From NCBI RefSeq assembly GCF_964204645.1, contig NC_134029.1:13692850-13756849 (forward strand): a DNA stretch of 64,000 nt, written 5' to 3'. The position numbers and the translations under genes were made by a program. This DNA comes from Tubulanus polymorphus (lineage: Eukaryota > Nemertea > Palaeonemertea > Tubulaniformes > Tubulanidae). Positions 44,331 through 55,357 of the stretch are shown piece after piece (the stretch's first letter is position 1; every line of letters begins with the position of its first letter). The notes beneath the pieces were generated by a model, which saw nothing but the letters and a program-made list of their open reading frames with translations, ran no database searches and was not told the origin of the DNA.

Positions 44331-44333
44331 TAT

Positions 44334-44570
44334 ATGGATTATATTAACAAGGAATTATATGATCAGAAGATTTCACATAGAGATTTTCAATCAGTTGATG
44401 ATGCAATGAGTTTATATAACGCGGTAACCAATAAAGAAAAATTACATCTGTATAAACCTAAATTATCAGATTATTATACCCCAAGTAAAGAACAACAGAA
44501 ATATGAAATAATATGGATTTTAGGTGGAACAGTTATTGTATTATTTGTTGCTTATAAATTTACTAATTAG
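44334..44570 (+). pseudogene. Polinton-like single-pass membrane protein, 5'-truncated
   Basis: It corresponds to the C-terminal 78 residues of the gene at 55358-55756 on the minus strand. It contains SVDDAMSLYNAVTNKEKLHL, the segment LSDYYTPSKEQQKYE, and a C-terminal membrane helix IIWILGGTVIVLFVAYKF. Its natural start (an Ala/Gly-rich N-terminus in the other copy) is missing. The function is unknown; the position beside other membrane proteins suggests a virion or membrane component. Confidence 0.6.
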
Positions 44571-44591
44571 TAATTTCTTTTTGCTAAATAA

Positions 44592-45020
44592 ATGGATGAT
44601 AAAGTTGATAATATTGATATTATTCCTCATGATATAAACAAAACTAAATTAAAAATATATTTAGAAAAACAAATATTAAAATTTGAAAGTGACTTAAAGA
44701 TAAAAAAGAAAAAATATTTTAAAAGTAAAATTATATATTATTTTATTATCAGTGGTTCGGTTACAATTAGTTCTGAAATAACATTTCTAGCAATATTCAG
44801 TCCATTAACACCTTTAGCTATATCAATTGACGTGCTAGGATAAGGTACAAGTGTTTTAACTGGTATAAGTTCAAAATTAAATATAAAAAGTAATAAAGAA
44901 AAAATTAAAACTAATATAAAAGAAATTAATAAATTGAAGAATAAACTAGATTATATAATAAGTTTAAATGGCAATATAACAGTTGAAGAACAAGATGAAT
45001 TAAGAATTAATAAGAATTAA
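44592..45020 (+). pseudogene. Polinton-like two-pass membrane protein (in-frame stop)
   Basis: The homologue is at 54950-55341. A basic helical N-terminus (LKIKKKKYFKSKI) is followed by hydrophobic segments YYFIISGSVTISSEITFLAI and FSPLTPLAISIDVLG. A TAA then interrupts it at about 44841, after which the frame continues with a coiled-coil-like tail ending INKLKNKLDYIISL. I do not recognise the family. Paired copies in both orientations show that it is a real gene of the element. Confidence 0.6.
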
Positions 45021-45047
45021 TAAATTATTAATTTTTTTATTATATAG

Positions 45048-46360
45048 ATGGGGTTTCCAAAAGCTTTCCAATATAATAAATCAATTAAATATAATATTCC
45101 TGCAATAGATTTTAAAAAAATATTACATATAAAAATTTCGTTTTAAATTCATTACCTAATTTAGAAATTTATGTTACTGAATCACAGTTTTTTATTTCTA
45201 AAATGGAAAATATATTTAATACATATGGAGTTACTTTTACTTGAGATGAATATCATATATATAAAGTAAAATCTAATATGAAATATTGGCAGAATCAATT
45301 AAATTTTGCTGTTTATTGTGCAACAACTGGTTGTGGTATAAGTTGGAATGATCATTTAAATAACTTAGATGAAAATTTGAATTATTCTGACTTAAAATTA
45401 ATTCACACAATATTTAGATTTCACACATATTTTCAAATCAGAATAATATTAAATGAATTAGAATGTCCTTTACCCGGATCTAAATATTTTAAAGAATTGG
45501 ATAATAAGATTAATCTATCTAGGTTTTATAAAATATGTAATGAATTTAATATAAATATTAAATCCGATTTTAGAGCGCATGGTAAATTGCAAGGTATTGG
45601 TATGAAATAAAAAGAATTGATTATATGCATAGAATTTGTGCTTATCATAATTATAGAATTGATAATAATAATGGTTGGATTAATTTTATTTTAGAAAATA
45701 GTGAAGGTTTTACAAAATCAGGTATACAAAGAATAAATCAATCAAGTATAACTTATTTAATTTGTATTTTAGGTGCGCAAGTTGAAACAAGATCACCAAT
45801 AGTTGAAATGATAACACTTCATTCGATGCGCAGAAACAATTCAAAGTATTATTTGAAGATTCCATTCATAATGATAAAAATAGATCGATTCCAGAAAACA
45901 TTGTAAGATATCAAAATTATTTGGATAAATCACATATTAGATTAAATTATTGTATAGGCCCTAATCTATTGATTATTTCTAATGATTTAGTATTAAAGAT
46001 GGGAAACATAATTGGTTATAATAATCTAATTAAAACTGCAACAATAAATAATTCATTTGGATTAAATGATATAAATAAAAAGATTTTTGCTGCTCCAAGA
46101 TTAATGGAAGGTGAGAAAATAAAAAACATATTCAATCAACAGAAACTAAAACGAAGAATAGTAAATTAAATAATGATTCTAAAATAAAAGATTACAATAC
46201 TTCACACGGTGATATTAAAACTGATAATGGTGCCGTACAGCACGATATTCAACATGAAATAATTAAAACTGATAATGATAATAAATCCCATGAAAATGCT
46301 AAATTAGCTATAACTTGTATAGGAATTTTAATCGGAGGAATATTATATTTTAAATTTTAA
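45048..46360 (+). pseudogene. Polinton-like conserved protein with C-terminal membrane anchor (broken)
   Basis: It starts at ATG 45048 (MGFPKAFQYNKSIKYNIP). Frames change several times, but conserved blocks are clear: QLNFAVYCATTGCGISWNDH, FRFHTYFQIRIILNELECPL, INQSSITYLICILGAQVETR and LKMGNIIGYNNLIKTATINN. It ends in a hydrophobic AITCIGILIGGILYFKF tail. The same blocks occur in the minus copy at 53633-54945. I have seen this kind of protein as 'uncharacterised' in animal Polinton-type elements; I cannot name its function. The size and position among membrane proteins suggest a virion component. Confidence 0.6.
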
Positions 46361-46370
46361 TTTTTTTATT

Positions 46371-47355
46371 ATGCAAATGACAGAAGGTGGAGAAGCTTAT
46401 GAAATGAAAGACATGGGAAATAATAATGAAGGATTTATACCTGATGAACCACAACCCAATTTAAATGAAACTGATATTGATGATGATAATTCATCAGCGC
46501 GTAATTCTAATTTAGCAGAGAGTGGTTCTAAAGCCCCATCAACAGATGAATATGAAAGAAGAATTAGATCGAGAATAGATCCTGAAAATGAAAATTCAGA
46601 TTTAGTAAGACAAGATTTAGAATATAATGAAATTATTTATAAATTACAACCTGTATTTGAAAATTCTAGATATAATATCAATGATAGAGGTGTAAGATAA
46701 TGGTGAATATTATTATCATTTGAAAGATGATTATTATATTAATATCACTTATAAACGTGAAAACAAAATACTAGCAGAATCACCTTTGAGTAATTTAGAA
46801 TCATCTAGAATTAAAAGAATAAGTTATAATAGTAATTAACTAGGAGATGTAACACAAGAAGAAATAAATCAAAATAAAAGAGGATTTAAACAAAGAATTA
46901 ATGAATTATTTGAAACAATCAATAATAATTTAGAACCAGAAACAACTTCTGGTAAACTTAAATCAAATAAAGTTCCAATTGAAAAACTTTTACCAAATGG
47001 ATTAATTGATGCAACAGATCAAGAATTAGAAGAATTAGATATATTTTCTGATAAGGCAATTAGAGAAATCATTAGTATAAGACTTGCATCTGATAAAATT
47101 CCGCATGATAAAAGTATAAGAGATTTTAAAATTAGAACTTTAGAAAAAGATAGAACTGATAAAATTAAAGAAATAGAACAATTAAAGTCTGATTTAGAAC
47201 GACAAGTAATTGATGAAATAGAATATAGACAAAAAGAATTACGTTTAGGAAAAGAAATTGATAATTTAAAAGATAATTTAGAAGTACAGAAAGAAGAAAT
47301 TAAATTATTATTAAAATCATTTGATTATAATATTAATAGATTAAAAGTTATTAGG
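46371..47355 (+). pseudogene. Polinton-like coiled-coil protein (in-frame stops)
   Basis: The acidic, low-complexity N-terminus (GGEAYEMKDMGNNNEGFIPD, then SNLAESGSKAPSTDEYERRI) is followed by a segment of about 60 residues with stops at about 46698 and 46840. A long charged helical region follows (KEIEQLKSDLERQVIDEIEY) that is expected to form a coiled coil. The homologue at 52475-53616 continues into a hydrophobic segment that is missing here. The copy ends at about 47355, where unrelated sequence begins. Confidence 0.6.
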
Positions 47356-47996
47356 AAGGTCGATGGTATAAATGTAATTAGATTAAGATTATTAATGAGA
47401 GTAGGAATACAAAGAAGTATTGCGAGAGGAGATCCGGCATCGCTTGCGTAGTTGGTACTCTGACGATTGAAAAACTCTAGTTGGGATGATAAAGGATGAA
47501 AGAAGATATCAGGTGTAAGAAGACAGAATAATTATGACGTGATGTTAAATATCGTAGAAGATGATGACCACCAATTGGAAACGGAAGGAACTATATTCTT
47601 AGCGTACTGATATGAGTACCGAAGTGAAAGATCTATTTTAGAAGAGAGCGTGGCGCTGCAAAGTTGGGTGTTCTCGGAGCCACCCTTTTTTCATTGTCTC
47701 AAAAACGGAAACGCACTCGTACTCGCAAACAACAACCGTTTATTACGATAGGCGGCGCATAGTTGGCGAAAATATTAAAGCGACTTATTTAGTAGTAGGT
47801 TTTAACGACTTATAGGCGCTTTGGGTTTTAATTTATGTTAGTAATGAAATATTATGATTGCATCAAATGACTTTCAACTTATAAAAACGGAGATTTTCCT
47901 TACGGAAAATACGGATATAGTTATCCTCGAACCCGCGACCTTGCGCCTGACAAGACAACGCTATTCCAATGCGCCACGGATTCTAACCGACGGCAG
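47356..47996. other. Non-Polinton insert, SINE-like end on the right
   Basis: The base composition returns to that of the host. No recognisable protein is seen. A tRNA-like A box (reverse of CCAATGCGCCA, 47966-47976) and B box (reverse of CCTCGAACC, 47925-47933) lie at the right edge on the minus strand. This suggests a tRNA-derived SINE whose body extends left. The capsid gene starts abruptly after it and lacks its N-terminal half, so this is not a clean insertion. Confidence 0.5.
47920..47985 (-). repeat. tRNA-like SINE head
   Basis: On the minus strand TGGCGCATTGG (A box-like) and GGTTCGAGG (B box) are spaced as in a tRNA, but the T stem and anticodon stem do not pair. It is therefore not called a tRNA gene. 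Confidence 0.45.
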
Positions 47997-48750
47997 AGGT
48001 GATATATGGAAGCAAATATAAAATTCCATTAGACTTTGAATTGATAAATAATTATGCAGCTTTATATAAATACGCAATTCAAGAAGATGTTATATTCGAG
48101 ATAACATTTGCTCCTGTAAATGAAAGTGTATTATCTAGCGTTGTTAAAGATATGGGTTATAAATTATGGAATATATGTTTAGAATATGATACAGTAACTA
48201 ATGAAAATATTGCTAACACAATTCAAACTCAATACAATCAAGGATTTTCATTATTATATGATTATATTGATAAATTTAAAACTGTAACTATTAATGCAAG
48301 TGATGAAATAATTAATGAGAATATTAACTCCCAAGAAGATCTATTAAAGGTATATTAATATTTTTTACCATTGCAACATATTCTTATGGCGCAATACAGG
48401 TTGATAAGTATTATAATCCTGAAATAACAAAAGTAGAATTAACTATCGAAGGAATAGCAAATAAAATATTTTGTCAAGGAATAAGAATGATAGATCAATG
48501 GCCAGAAATTAGAAAACATTTTATGAATGAAAAAGTAAAATCATCTGAAAATTGTAATATTAGTCAAATTGATTATTATACCGGTAATAAATATGCACTA
48601 TGGTTAGATTTTAGAACAACAGAGGATAATTCATTACATGGTTCTGGAAAAAAACTACAAAATACAAAAGATGGAATACAATTATTCGTGAAAAAGAAAA
48701 AAGGAATCAAAAATTTCAAAATGCACATTTATATTTTATCTGACGCATAA
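47997..48750 (+). pseudogene. Polinton-type major capsid protein, C-terminal part (frameshifted)
   Basis: Two frames joined by a frameshift near 48350 read YKIPLDFELINNYAALYKYA, ATYSYGAIQVDKYYNPEITK, KIFCQGIRMIDQWPEIRKHF, KYALWLDFRTTEDNSLHGSG and DGIQLFVKKK, ending in ILSDA. This order is characteristic of the second jelly-roll half of Polinton/adintovirus-type major capsid proteins (recognised from memory of the family). The N-terminal jelly roll is absent because the copy begins at the host-like insert. The protein would form the icosahedral shell. This copy is inactive. Confidence 0.65.
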
Positions 48751-48824
48751 TTAAATATTATGAATTCTCAATTAAATAGTGTTATGTATTAGAATTTTAA
48801 TTTTAATAAAAATTTATATAATAA

Positions 48825-49196
48825 ATGGACGCAGGTAAAGTATATAAACATATTCCATACATCGATACACATGAAAATAATGATGGTTTATATTATGTAA
48901 TACCTTGTAATATATCTTTGATATTTGATCCTATTTTCAAAAATTATAAAACTAAACTAATAGAAATCGATAATAATAAAAGTGAAGTTGCTGATAATTT
49001 AAGTAATGAAATTGATAATAATGTTTTACCTTCTACATCAAATAACGTTTTACCTTCTACATCAAATAATGAAATAATATTAAATATTAGTGAAAATAGA
49101 AATTATTGTGGCTACTGTAAAAGTGAATTTTCAAACAGTCAATCAAATTGGAATAATCATATGAATACAGCTTCACATATTACTAATGTAATAGAG
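48825..49196 (+). pseudogene. Polinton-like zinc-finger protein, 3'-truncated
   Basis: It starts at ATG 48825 (MDAGKVYKHIPYIDTH). It contains a duplicated NNVLPSTSNNVLPSTSNN linker, a recent 10-residue duplication, and a C2H2 finger (YCGYCKSEF..HMNTASH) of the same style as the polB N-terminal fingers. At about 49196 it runs into the antisense of the packaging ATPase of another copy, so the natural C-terminus is lost. The join lies near a GAGCTC palindrome. The function is unknown. Confidence 0.55.
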
Positions 49197-49513
49197 CTCA
49201 CTTTTGCATCATGTAAATTAGCACAATCATCTATAATGAATAATGTATTTAATCCTTTATAATTATCAATTGCTATTTTTATATAATTATCTAGATTTTC
49301 TTTTACTGTTTTAGGATCTAATATAATAAACTTTTTTATCTTAACTATATACGTTTTATTCATTTCATAAGTAGAACAAAATAATATTATATTATCAAAA
49401 TGATTCTTATAAATAGTTTCTAACAAGTCTAATATGAAATGTGTTTTACCACAGTTGGTTACTCCAGTAACTATCATATTAAGCGGTTCAAATATAAATA
49501 AATCTTTATTCAT
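49190..49513 (-). pseudogene. A32-type packaging ATPase, N-terminal part
   Basis: This is an FtsK/HerA-superfamily DNA-packaging ATPase of the type encoded by Polintons and related viruses. The N-terminal FIFEPLNMIVTGVTNCGKTH carries the Walker A loop (GVTNCGKT). NTLFIIDDCANLHDAK carries Walker B with the catalytic acidic pair. The C-terminal half, including the arginine-finger region, is missing because the sequence joins an opposing zinc-finger gene near 49193. The start ATG (49511-49513) overlaps the end of the integrase gene by 8 bases, a compact viral-style arrangement. The role would be to pump element DNA into capsids. Confidence 0.85.
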
Positions 49514-50599
49514 TTATTCTTTTAATTTTACTAGATAAAATCCATTCATTAAATTTATCATCATAACCTTTATATTTCACCAAAGAATACTTTTTTCCTT
49601 TAAGAGTTTTTGTTTTCAATACTTTTTCTATTTTGTATTCTATTTCATCTGGATTTGGTACTAGTGATAATTCTTGTTCATAGAAATAACCTAATATTTC
49701 TTCATCTTTTATATCTTCTAATTTATAAACAAATGGTTTAGTTAATATTATCTTTTTAATCTCGAATATTTCTTCTGTAAAATTTGGAGTATAACCTTTA
49801 TAAAAAGTTTTTTCTATATTTAGATATTCTTACATGTTGTCCTATCTTAAATTTAGGTTCACCAAAATCATATGTAACAAATTCACCATATAAATTATTC
49901 CAAACTATTTCTGAATTATCTTCTTTTCTAGCTTGTATAGGTTTCATATTTATAGAACTATGTTTAGAATTATTATAACCTTTCACTAAATCATCTAAGA
50001 TATCGATAATTTTAATATGTTTCATTAGCAGTAAAATATTTCCACATTCTAGGTTTCAATGTTTTATTAAATCTTTCTATAATAGATGCTCTTTTATCTG
50101 AGTGTGTTGAAAAATATTCTACTTCGTTATCAGATAATAGTTTTTTAAAATGTTTGTTATGAAATTCCTTACCTTCATCAAATTGTATCTTATCTGGAAT
50201 AGCTTCTTTAAATATTGATTTAAAAGCATTTGTTACTTCTATACCAGTTTTATTTTTGATTGGAATTGACCATGCGTATCTACCGAATATGTCTATAACA
50301 TTTAATATCCAAAAATATCCTTTATTGTATTCTTATAAGTTCTTCATATCAATTAAATCTGCTTGCCATTGTTGATCGATATATGAAACCATAACTTTTC
50401 TTGTTAAATAATTTTTATCCATTTTCTTGTGGATTTGACATGTTGGTTGATTTTGTAACCATAATTTTAATTCACTATATTTTATATCACTATTTTCTTT
50501 ATTAGATTTAATTCTATCCCATAATTCTGTAACGCTAGAATATGGTACTTCACTCTCTGGGTTGTAATATAACTCTCTTAAATATTGTTCTTTTTTCAT
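49506..50599 (-). pseudogene. Polinton-type RVE integrase with C-terminal chromodomain (broken)
   Basis: This is a retroviral-type integrase, which would insert the linear element into host chromatin. From ATG 50599 an HTH-like N-terminus (PEVPYSS-type text, then KYSELKLWLQNQPTC) leads to the core. DQQWQADLIDM carries the first Asp, KIQFDEGKEFHNKHFKKLL the second, and ASIIERFNKTLKPRMWKYF the Glu. A stop at 50333-50335 follows the first Asp, and frameshifts lie near 50025 and 49800. Beyond them a short SH3-like stretch and a chromodomain (KYSLVKYKGYDDKFNEWI) are readable, ending at 49506. Chromodomains tether such integrases to modified histones. All three catalytic residues are present but the gene is dead. 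Confidence 0.85.
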
Positions 50600-50605
50600 C
50601 TTATT

Positions 50606-50972
50606 TTAATCCATTAATAATAATTTAGATTTAGTTTCAATGACTTTATGATTTAATTTATTTTCTGGTATGATAGGTTTATTATCATTGGAATCATCTT
50701 TATCATCAGATTTGAATTTTGATTTATATATTACACTAGAGAATATAATAACTGTTACTAATCCAATTTTAATATATAATTTATTATTACTTCCAGCATT
50801 AGAAGCATTAGATGGATTATTATTTGAATCAATTTTAGATAAAGTCTGTGACTCATTTATATCAGTTAATTTCTTTTTCTTAGCTTTTTTAATTCTGCAG
50901 ATCTTTTACCTAATTCTCTTGCCCATTTAATTTGTTTCTCGGATCTAGGCTTTTCTTAACGCTATCACTCAT
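50606..50972 (-). pseudogene. Polinton-like small membrane protein (frameshifted)
   Basis: The start MSDSVKKSLDPRNKLNG is followed by a frameshift near 50905, then a lysine-rich RSAELKKAKKKKL and a membrane helix YIKIGLVTVIIFSSVIY, and a charged tail to the stop at 50606-50608. Its ATG overlaps the upstream gene's stop by 8 bases, again the compact arrangement. I do not recognise the family. Confidence 0.55.
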
Positions 50973-51800
50973 TTATTTTAGTTAATTTTTGTTCTGATTC
51001 ATTTTCTGTTTCACCGTTTGGTTGCCGTACGGCGCCATCTGTTTCGTTCTTACCTGATTTATATTCTATAGGCTTGATATTCGAAAATGTTATGACGCCA
51101 GTAGAAATTAATGTCATTATTCCACCTAATTGAAATGAAGCGTATCCAACCCATTTTTGTAATTCTGTCATAACTAAGTAGTCATTTTTCAAATCATTAT
51201 ATAATTTATTTTCATCATCAATTGACATTAACCGGTTACATAATTTTGAATAACATTTTATAATACCATCTGAAATAGAATCATTTATTCTAGCTAATCT
51301 TGCCTTTTCATAAATCTTAGAATATTTTATTACTTTATCTGGCTTCATAGAGTCTAATTCTTGAAAAGTAATGATCTTAGTTAAAAACTCTTTACATTTA
51401 CCACTAGCAATTAATAATTCTAGATGGTGCTTACAATATAAGTAGTATTCATAATCAATATTACAATTAATATTATTTTCAATTTTGGTCGGAATATCTT
51501 TATTATCACTAATGCCCAAATCATTTAATGTTTTTTCAAAAACATTAAATATAAAATCTATAATTACAAACATTTTTTCACTTACCGGTAAATATTTAAC
51601 TACATCAACAAATGTTAAACTTAATCATTGGAATTTTTGGAATAGTCTTAATGTTTTTGAAATTCTTATATAGTTTCTTCGTCGATCTTTTGTGATTCTT
51701 GTGCTTCTACGCCAATTTATATTGGTTCGATATCCATTGCTGTCGATTCCTCAGAAAGAGTATCTTGAGTTTCTCTATCGCTTCTTGATGTGTATGACAT
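50965..51800 (-). pseudogene. Polinton-like helical membrane-associated protein (5' part broken)
   Basis: The natural start is probably ATG 51798-51800 (MSYTSRSDRETQDTLSEEST). Stops and frame changes interrupt 51590-51700, and from 51573 a 202-codon frame is open. It is helical (KYSKIYEKARLARINDSISD, then SKLCNRLMSIDDENKLYNDL) with one hydrophobic stretch FQLGGIMTLISTGVITFSNI. It is the leftmost gene of this minus-strand piece. The function is unknown. Confidence 0.5.
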
Positions 51801-52256
51801 TTTATTAATCTAAAAGATATTAGTGGTAACTCTAACTATCTAAAAGATATACTAAATACACTTAAATATATTTAAAGGTTTCATATTTAGTAGCCCCCCT
51901 TTCCCTACTTCATAATAACTACAAAAAACGGTACTTACATTTAGATTTAGAACTATAAACTATAAACTTTTAAACTATAAACTCCTAATCGCGTTTCGAG
52001 AGAGAATATCCTATACGTCCTATATGCACCATCTATTCAGTTCGGGCGCGCCTTCCAGAATGATCTAATGTGTCTGCGGCTTATTATGACTCATTATGTC
52101 TGGCGGTCGTCATGGAAACGCATGACGACAGCTGTGAATTAATAGGCTTAATGAAATAGTTCTTTACATGAAATGTAACAGGTGTTCTAGTGTAAGCAAA
52201 AGCTATGTATTATATACATACAAGGCCAAAATAGAGTTGCCGGTTTTCTAACCACT
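51801..52256. other. Non-coding junction, possibly an element end
   Basis: AACTATAAACT-type repeats at 51950-51985 lie upstream of the first gene of the minus-strand element piece and might belong to its terminal region. The part from about 52000 has host-like composition. No inverted terminal repeat partner was found. Confidence 0.4.
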
Positions 52257-53616
52257 GATTAAAAGCTCAGAATGTGGTTGATTCTGTGAAATACTATTCC
52301 ATAATTCAACAAATGTCTTTGCTTTAACCAGTTGACCTAAATATAACTGTAAATCTAGTTTATTAGATTTAATTATGTTTTCCTTCTTTTCTAAAAGTCT
52401 TAAATTTCCATTATTCTTATTTCTAATATGACTTTTAGATTTTAAATGTTCTTTATAATATCTTTTATCATATATTGTTGTAAATAACTTAGTTACAGCT
52501 GTTAGAATTGAAAGAATTGTTATACCTTCTAACTTAAATAATAATTTTATTCTATCTTTTAATGATATTTCAGAATTTGGTTTTATCAACAAATCTTTAA
52601 AAATTACTTTTAATCTATTAATATTATAATCATATGATTTTTTTTAAATAATTTAATTTCTTCTTTCTGTAATTCTATGTTATATTCTAAATCATCTTTT
52701 TCTTTTTCTAAATATGCATTTCTTTTTTTAAATTCAATTTCTTCAACAACTTTTTTATCTCTATCTTATTTTAATTGTTCTATTTCTTATCTAATTTTAT
52801 CAGTTCTATCTTTTTTCTAAAGTTCTAATTTTAAAATCTCTTATACTTGTATCATGCGCAATTTTATCAGATGCAAGTCTTTTACTAATAATTTCTCTAA
52901 TCGCTTCATCAGAAAATATATTTAAATCTTCTAATTCTTGATTTGTTGCATCAAGTAATCCATTTGGTAAAAGTTCTTCAATTGGAGCTTTATTTGATTT
53001 AAGTTTACCAGAAGTTGTTTCTGTTTCTAAATTATTATTGATTGTTTCAAATAAGTCATTAATTCTTTGTTTAAATATACTTTTATTTTTGATTTATTTC
53101 TTCTTGTGTAACTTTTTCTATTTTATTACTATTACTTATTCTTTTAATTCTAGATGGTTCTAAATTACTCAATGTTGATTCTGCTAATATTTCGTTTTGT
53201 TTTTTATAAGAGATATCAATATAATAATTATCTTTCAAATGATAATAATATTCACCATCTAAAGATTTTAATTCTCTTACTAAATATCTAGCACCTCTAT
53301 CATTTATATTATATCCAGATCTTTCAAATATAGGTTTGAAATGATAAATGTATTCATTATATTCTAAATTTTGTTTTACTAAATCTGAATTTTCATTTTC
53401 AGGATTTATTCTCGATTTAGTTTTAGTTCTTCCATCAAACTCGTCTGTTGAAGGGGCTTTAGAACCACTATCTGCTAAATTAGAATTATATGCTGATCCA
53501 TCATCATTATCCATATTAGTTTCATAAAAATCGGGTTGTGGTTCATCAGGTATAAATCCTTCATTATTATTCCCCATTTCTCCCATTTCATAAGCTTCTC
53601 CACTTTCTACTTCCAT
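52257..53616 (-). pseudogene. Polinton-like coiled-coil protein fused to polB finger remnant (broken)
   Basis: This is a homologue of 46371-47355. The open start is at 53616 (MEVESGEAYEMGEMGNNN). The middle, about 52600-53080, has many stops. A last piece from 52592 has SLKDRIKLLFKLEGITILSI, the hydrophobic segment missing in the plus copy. At about 52475 it continues in frame into DKRYYKEHLKSKSHIRNKNN, a fragment of the polB N-terminal zinc finger. It then runs into unrelated sequence ending at 52248. The fusion is a rearrangement product. Confidence 0.55.
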
Positions 53617-53632
53617 TTATATCCTATAAAAA

Positions 53633-54945
53633 TTAAAATTTAAAATATAATATTCCTCCTATTACAATTCCTATAAAAGTTAATTTAGTAGGCTAATTTA
53701 GTATTTGCATGTGATTTATTACCATTATTAGTTTTAATTATTTCATGTTGAATAATATCAGTTTTTATATTTTCTGATGTATTGTAATCTTTTATTTTAG
53801 AATCATTATTTAATTTGATATTCTTAGTTTTAGTTTTAGTTGATTGAATATGTTTTTTAATTTTTTCACCTTCCATTAGTTTTGGAGCAGTAATAATCTT
53901 TTTATTTATGTCATTTAATCCAAATGAATTTTTCATTGTTGCAGTCTTAATTAAATTATTATAACCAATTATATTGCCCATCTTTAATATTAAATCATCA
54001 GAAGTGATTAATAATTTGGGTCCTATACAATGATTTAATCTAACATGAGATTTATCTAAATAATTTTGATACCTAACTATGTTTTCTGGAATCGATCTAT
54101 TTTTATCATTATGAATGGAATCTTCAAATAAAACTTTAATTTTTTTTGTGTGTATCAAATGATGTATTTAAGTTTCTAATTATTGGGGATCTTGTTTCAA
54201 CTTGCGCGCCTAGTATGCAAATTAGATAAGTTCTAATTGATTGATTTATTCTTTGTATACCAGCTTTACTAAATCCTTCGCTATTTTCTAAAATGAAATA
54301 AACCCAACCATTACTGTTTGCTTGTTTTAAATTATCATAGAATTTCGGTAATTTATTGAAATTTCATGTTTCTAAATCCTTAGTTTCTATTTTACCATAA
54401 CCTAATTTATTATTATAGATATTATAAAAAGTATTAGATGGTATGGGAAGTGTACAATATGCTGCAACATTTTCAGGGCAAGGAAGTGATCTTATTGTTC
54501 CAATTTTTGTTCCAAAATCAGAATGATCTATATCTATATTAAATTCATTACAAATTTTATAAAACTTTGATAAATCAATATTATTATCTAATTCTTTAAA
54601 ATATTTAGATCCTAGCAAAGGAGTCTCTAATTCATTTAATATTAATCTTATTTGAAAATAAGTATGGAATCTAAATAAACTTTGAATTGATTTATATTTA
54701 GAATTATTCAAATGATCATTCCAACTTATTCCACATCCCGTTGTAGCACAATAAACAGCAAAATTTAATTGGTTCTGCGAATACTTCATATCAGATTTTA
54801 ATAACCATTTTTTTTCATCTTTCAATTTTCTAAAATCAATCAAATATACATGAAATATATTTTCCATCTTAACATTAAAATTATTAGTTTCAGTAACACA
54901 AATATCTAAATTGATTAATGAATTTAAAACTTCATTTATCTTGTT
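53633..54945 (-). pseudogene. Polinton-like conserved protein with C-terminal anchor, minus copy (broken)
   Basis: This is a homologue of 45048-46360 with the same blocks (QLNFAVYCATTGCGISWNDH and ILGAQVETRSPI), then LDKSHVRLNHCIGPKLLITS and a C-terminal GIVIGGILYFKF. About 40 N-terminal codons are missing, because at about 54945 it is joined to the end of the two-pass membrane protein gene. Frameshifts lie at about 54360, 54170 and 53690. This copy is better preserved in the first half than the plus copy. Confidence 0.6.
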
Positions 54946-55341
54946 CTACAAGTGTTATATTATCATTTAAACTCATTATATAATCTAATGTATTTTTTAA
55001 TTTATCAATTTCTTTTATATTAGATTTTTCTTTTCTTTATTACTTTTTATATTTAATTTTGAACTTATGCCAGTTAAAACACTTGAACTTAATCCTAAAG
55101 CTCCAATTGAGATAGCTAAAGGTGTTAATGGTGAGAATAATGCTAGAAATGTAATTACAGAACTAATTGTAACTGAACCACTAATAATAAAATAACATAT
55201 CATTTTATATTTTAAATATTTTTTCTTTTCTATCTTTAAGTCACTTTCAAATTCTAATATTTGGTTTTCCAAATATAATTTTAATTTAGTTTTATTTATA
55301 TCATGAGGAATAATATCAATATAATCAACTTTATCAACCAT
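54946..55341 (-). pseudogene. Polinton-like two-pass membrane protein, minus copy (frameshifted)
   Basis: A homologue of 44592-45020. It is open from ATG 55341 through the membrane segments (CYFIISGSVTISSVITFLAL and PLTPLAISIGALGLSSSVLT). A frameshift near 55020 separates the coiled-coil tail. Here the Gly/Ser-rich stretch after the second segment is intact, whereas the plus copy has a stop. Confidence 0.6.
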
Positions 55342-55357
55342 TTATTTAGAAAAGAAA

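Noticed and set aside
47920-47985. Functional tRNA gene on the minus strand
   Set aside because: The T stem does not pair around the B box; it is called a SINE-like head instead.
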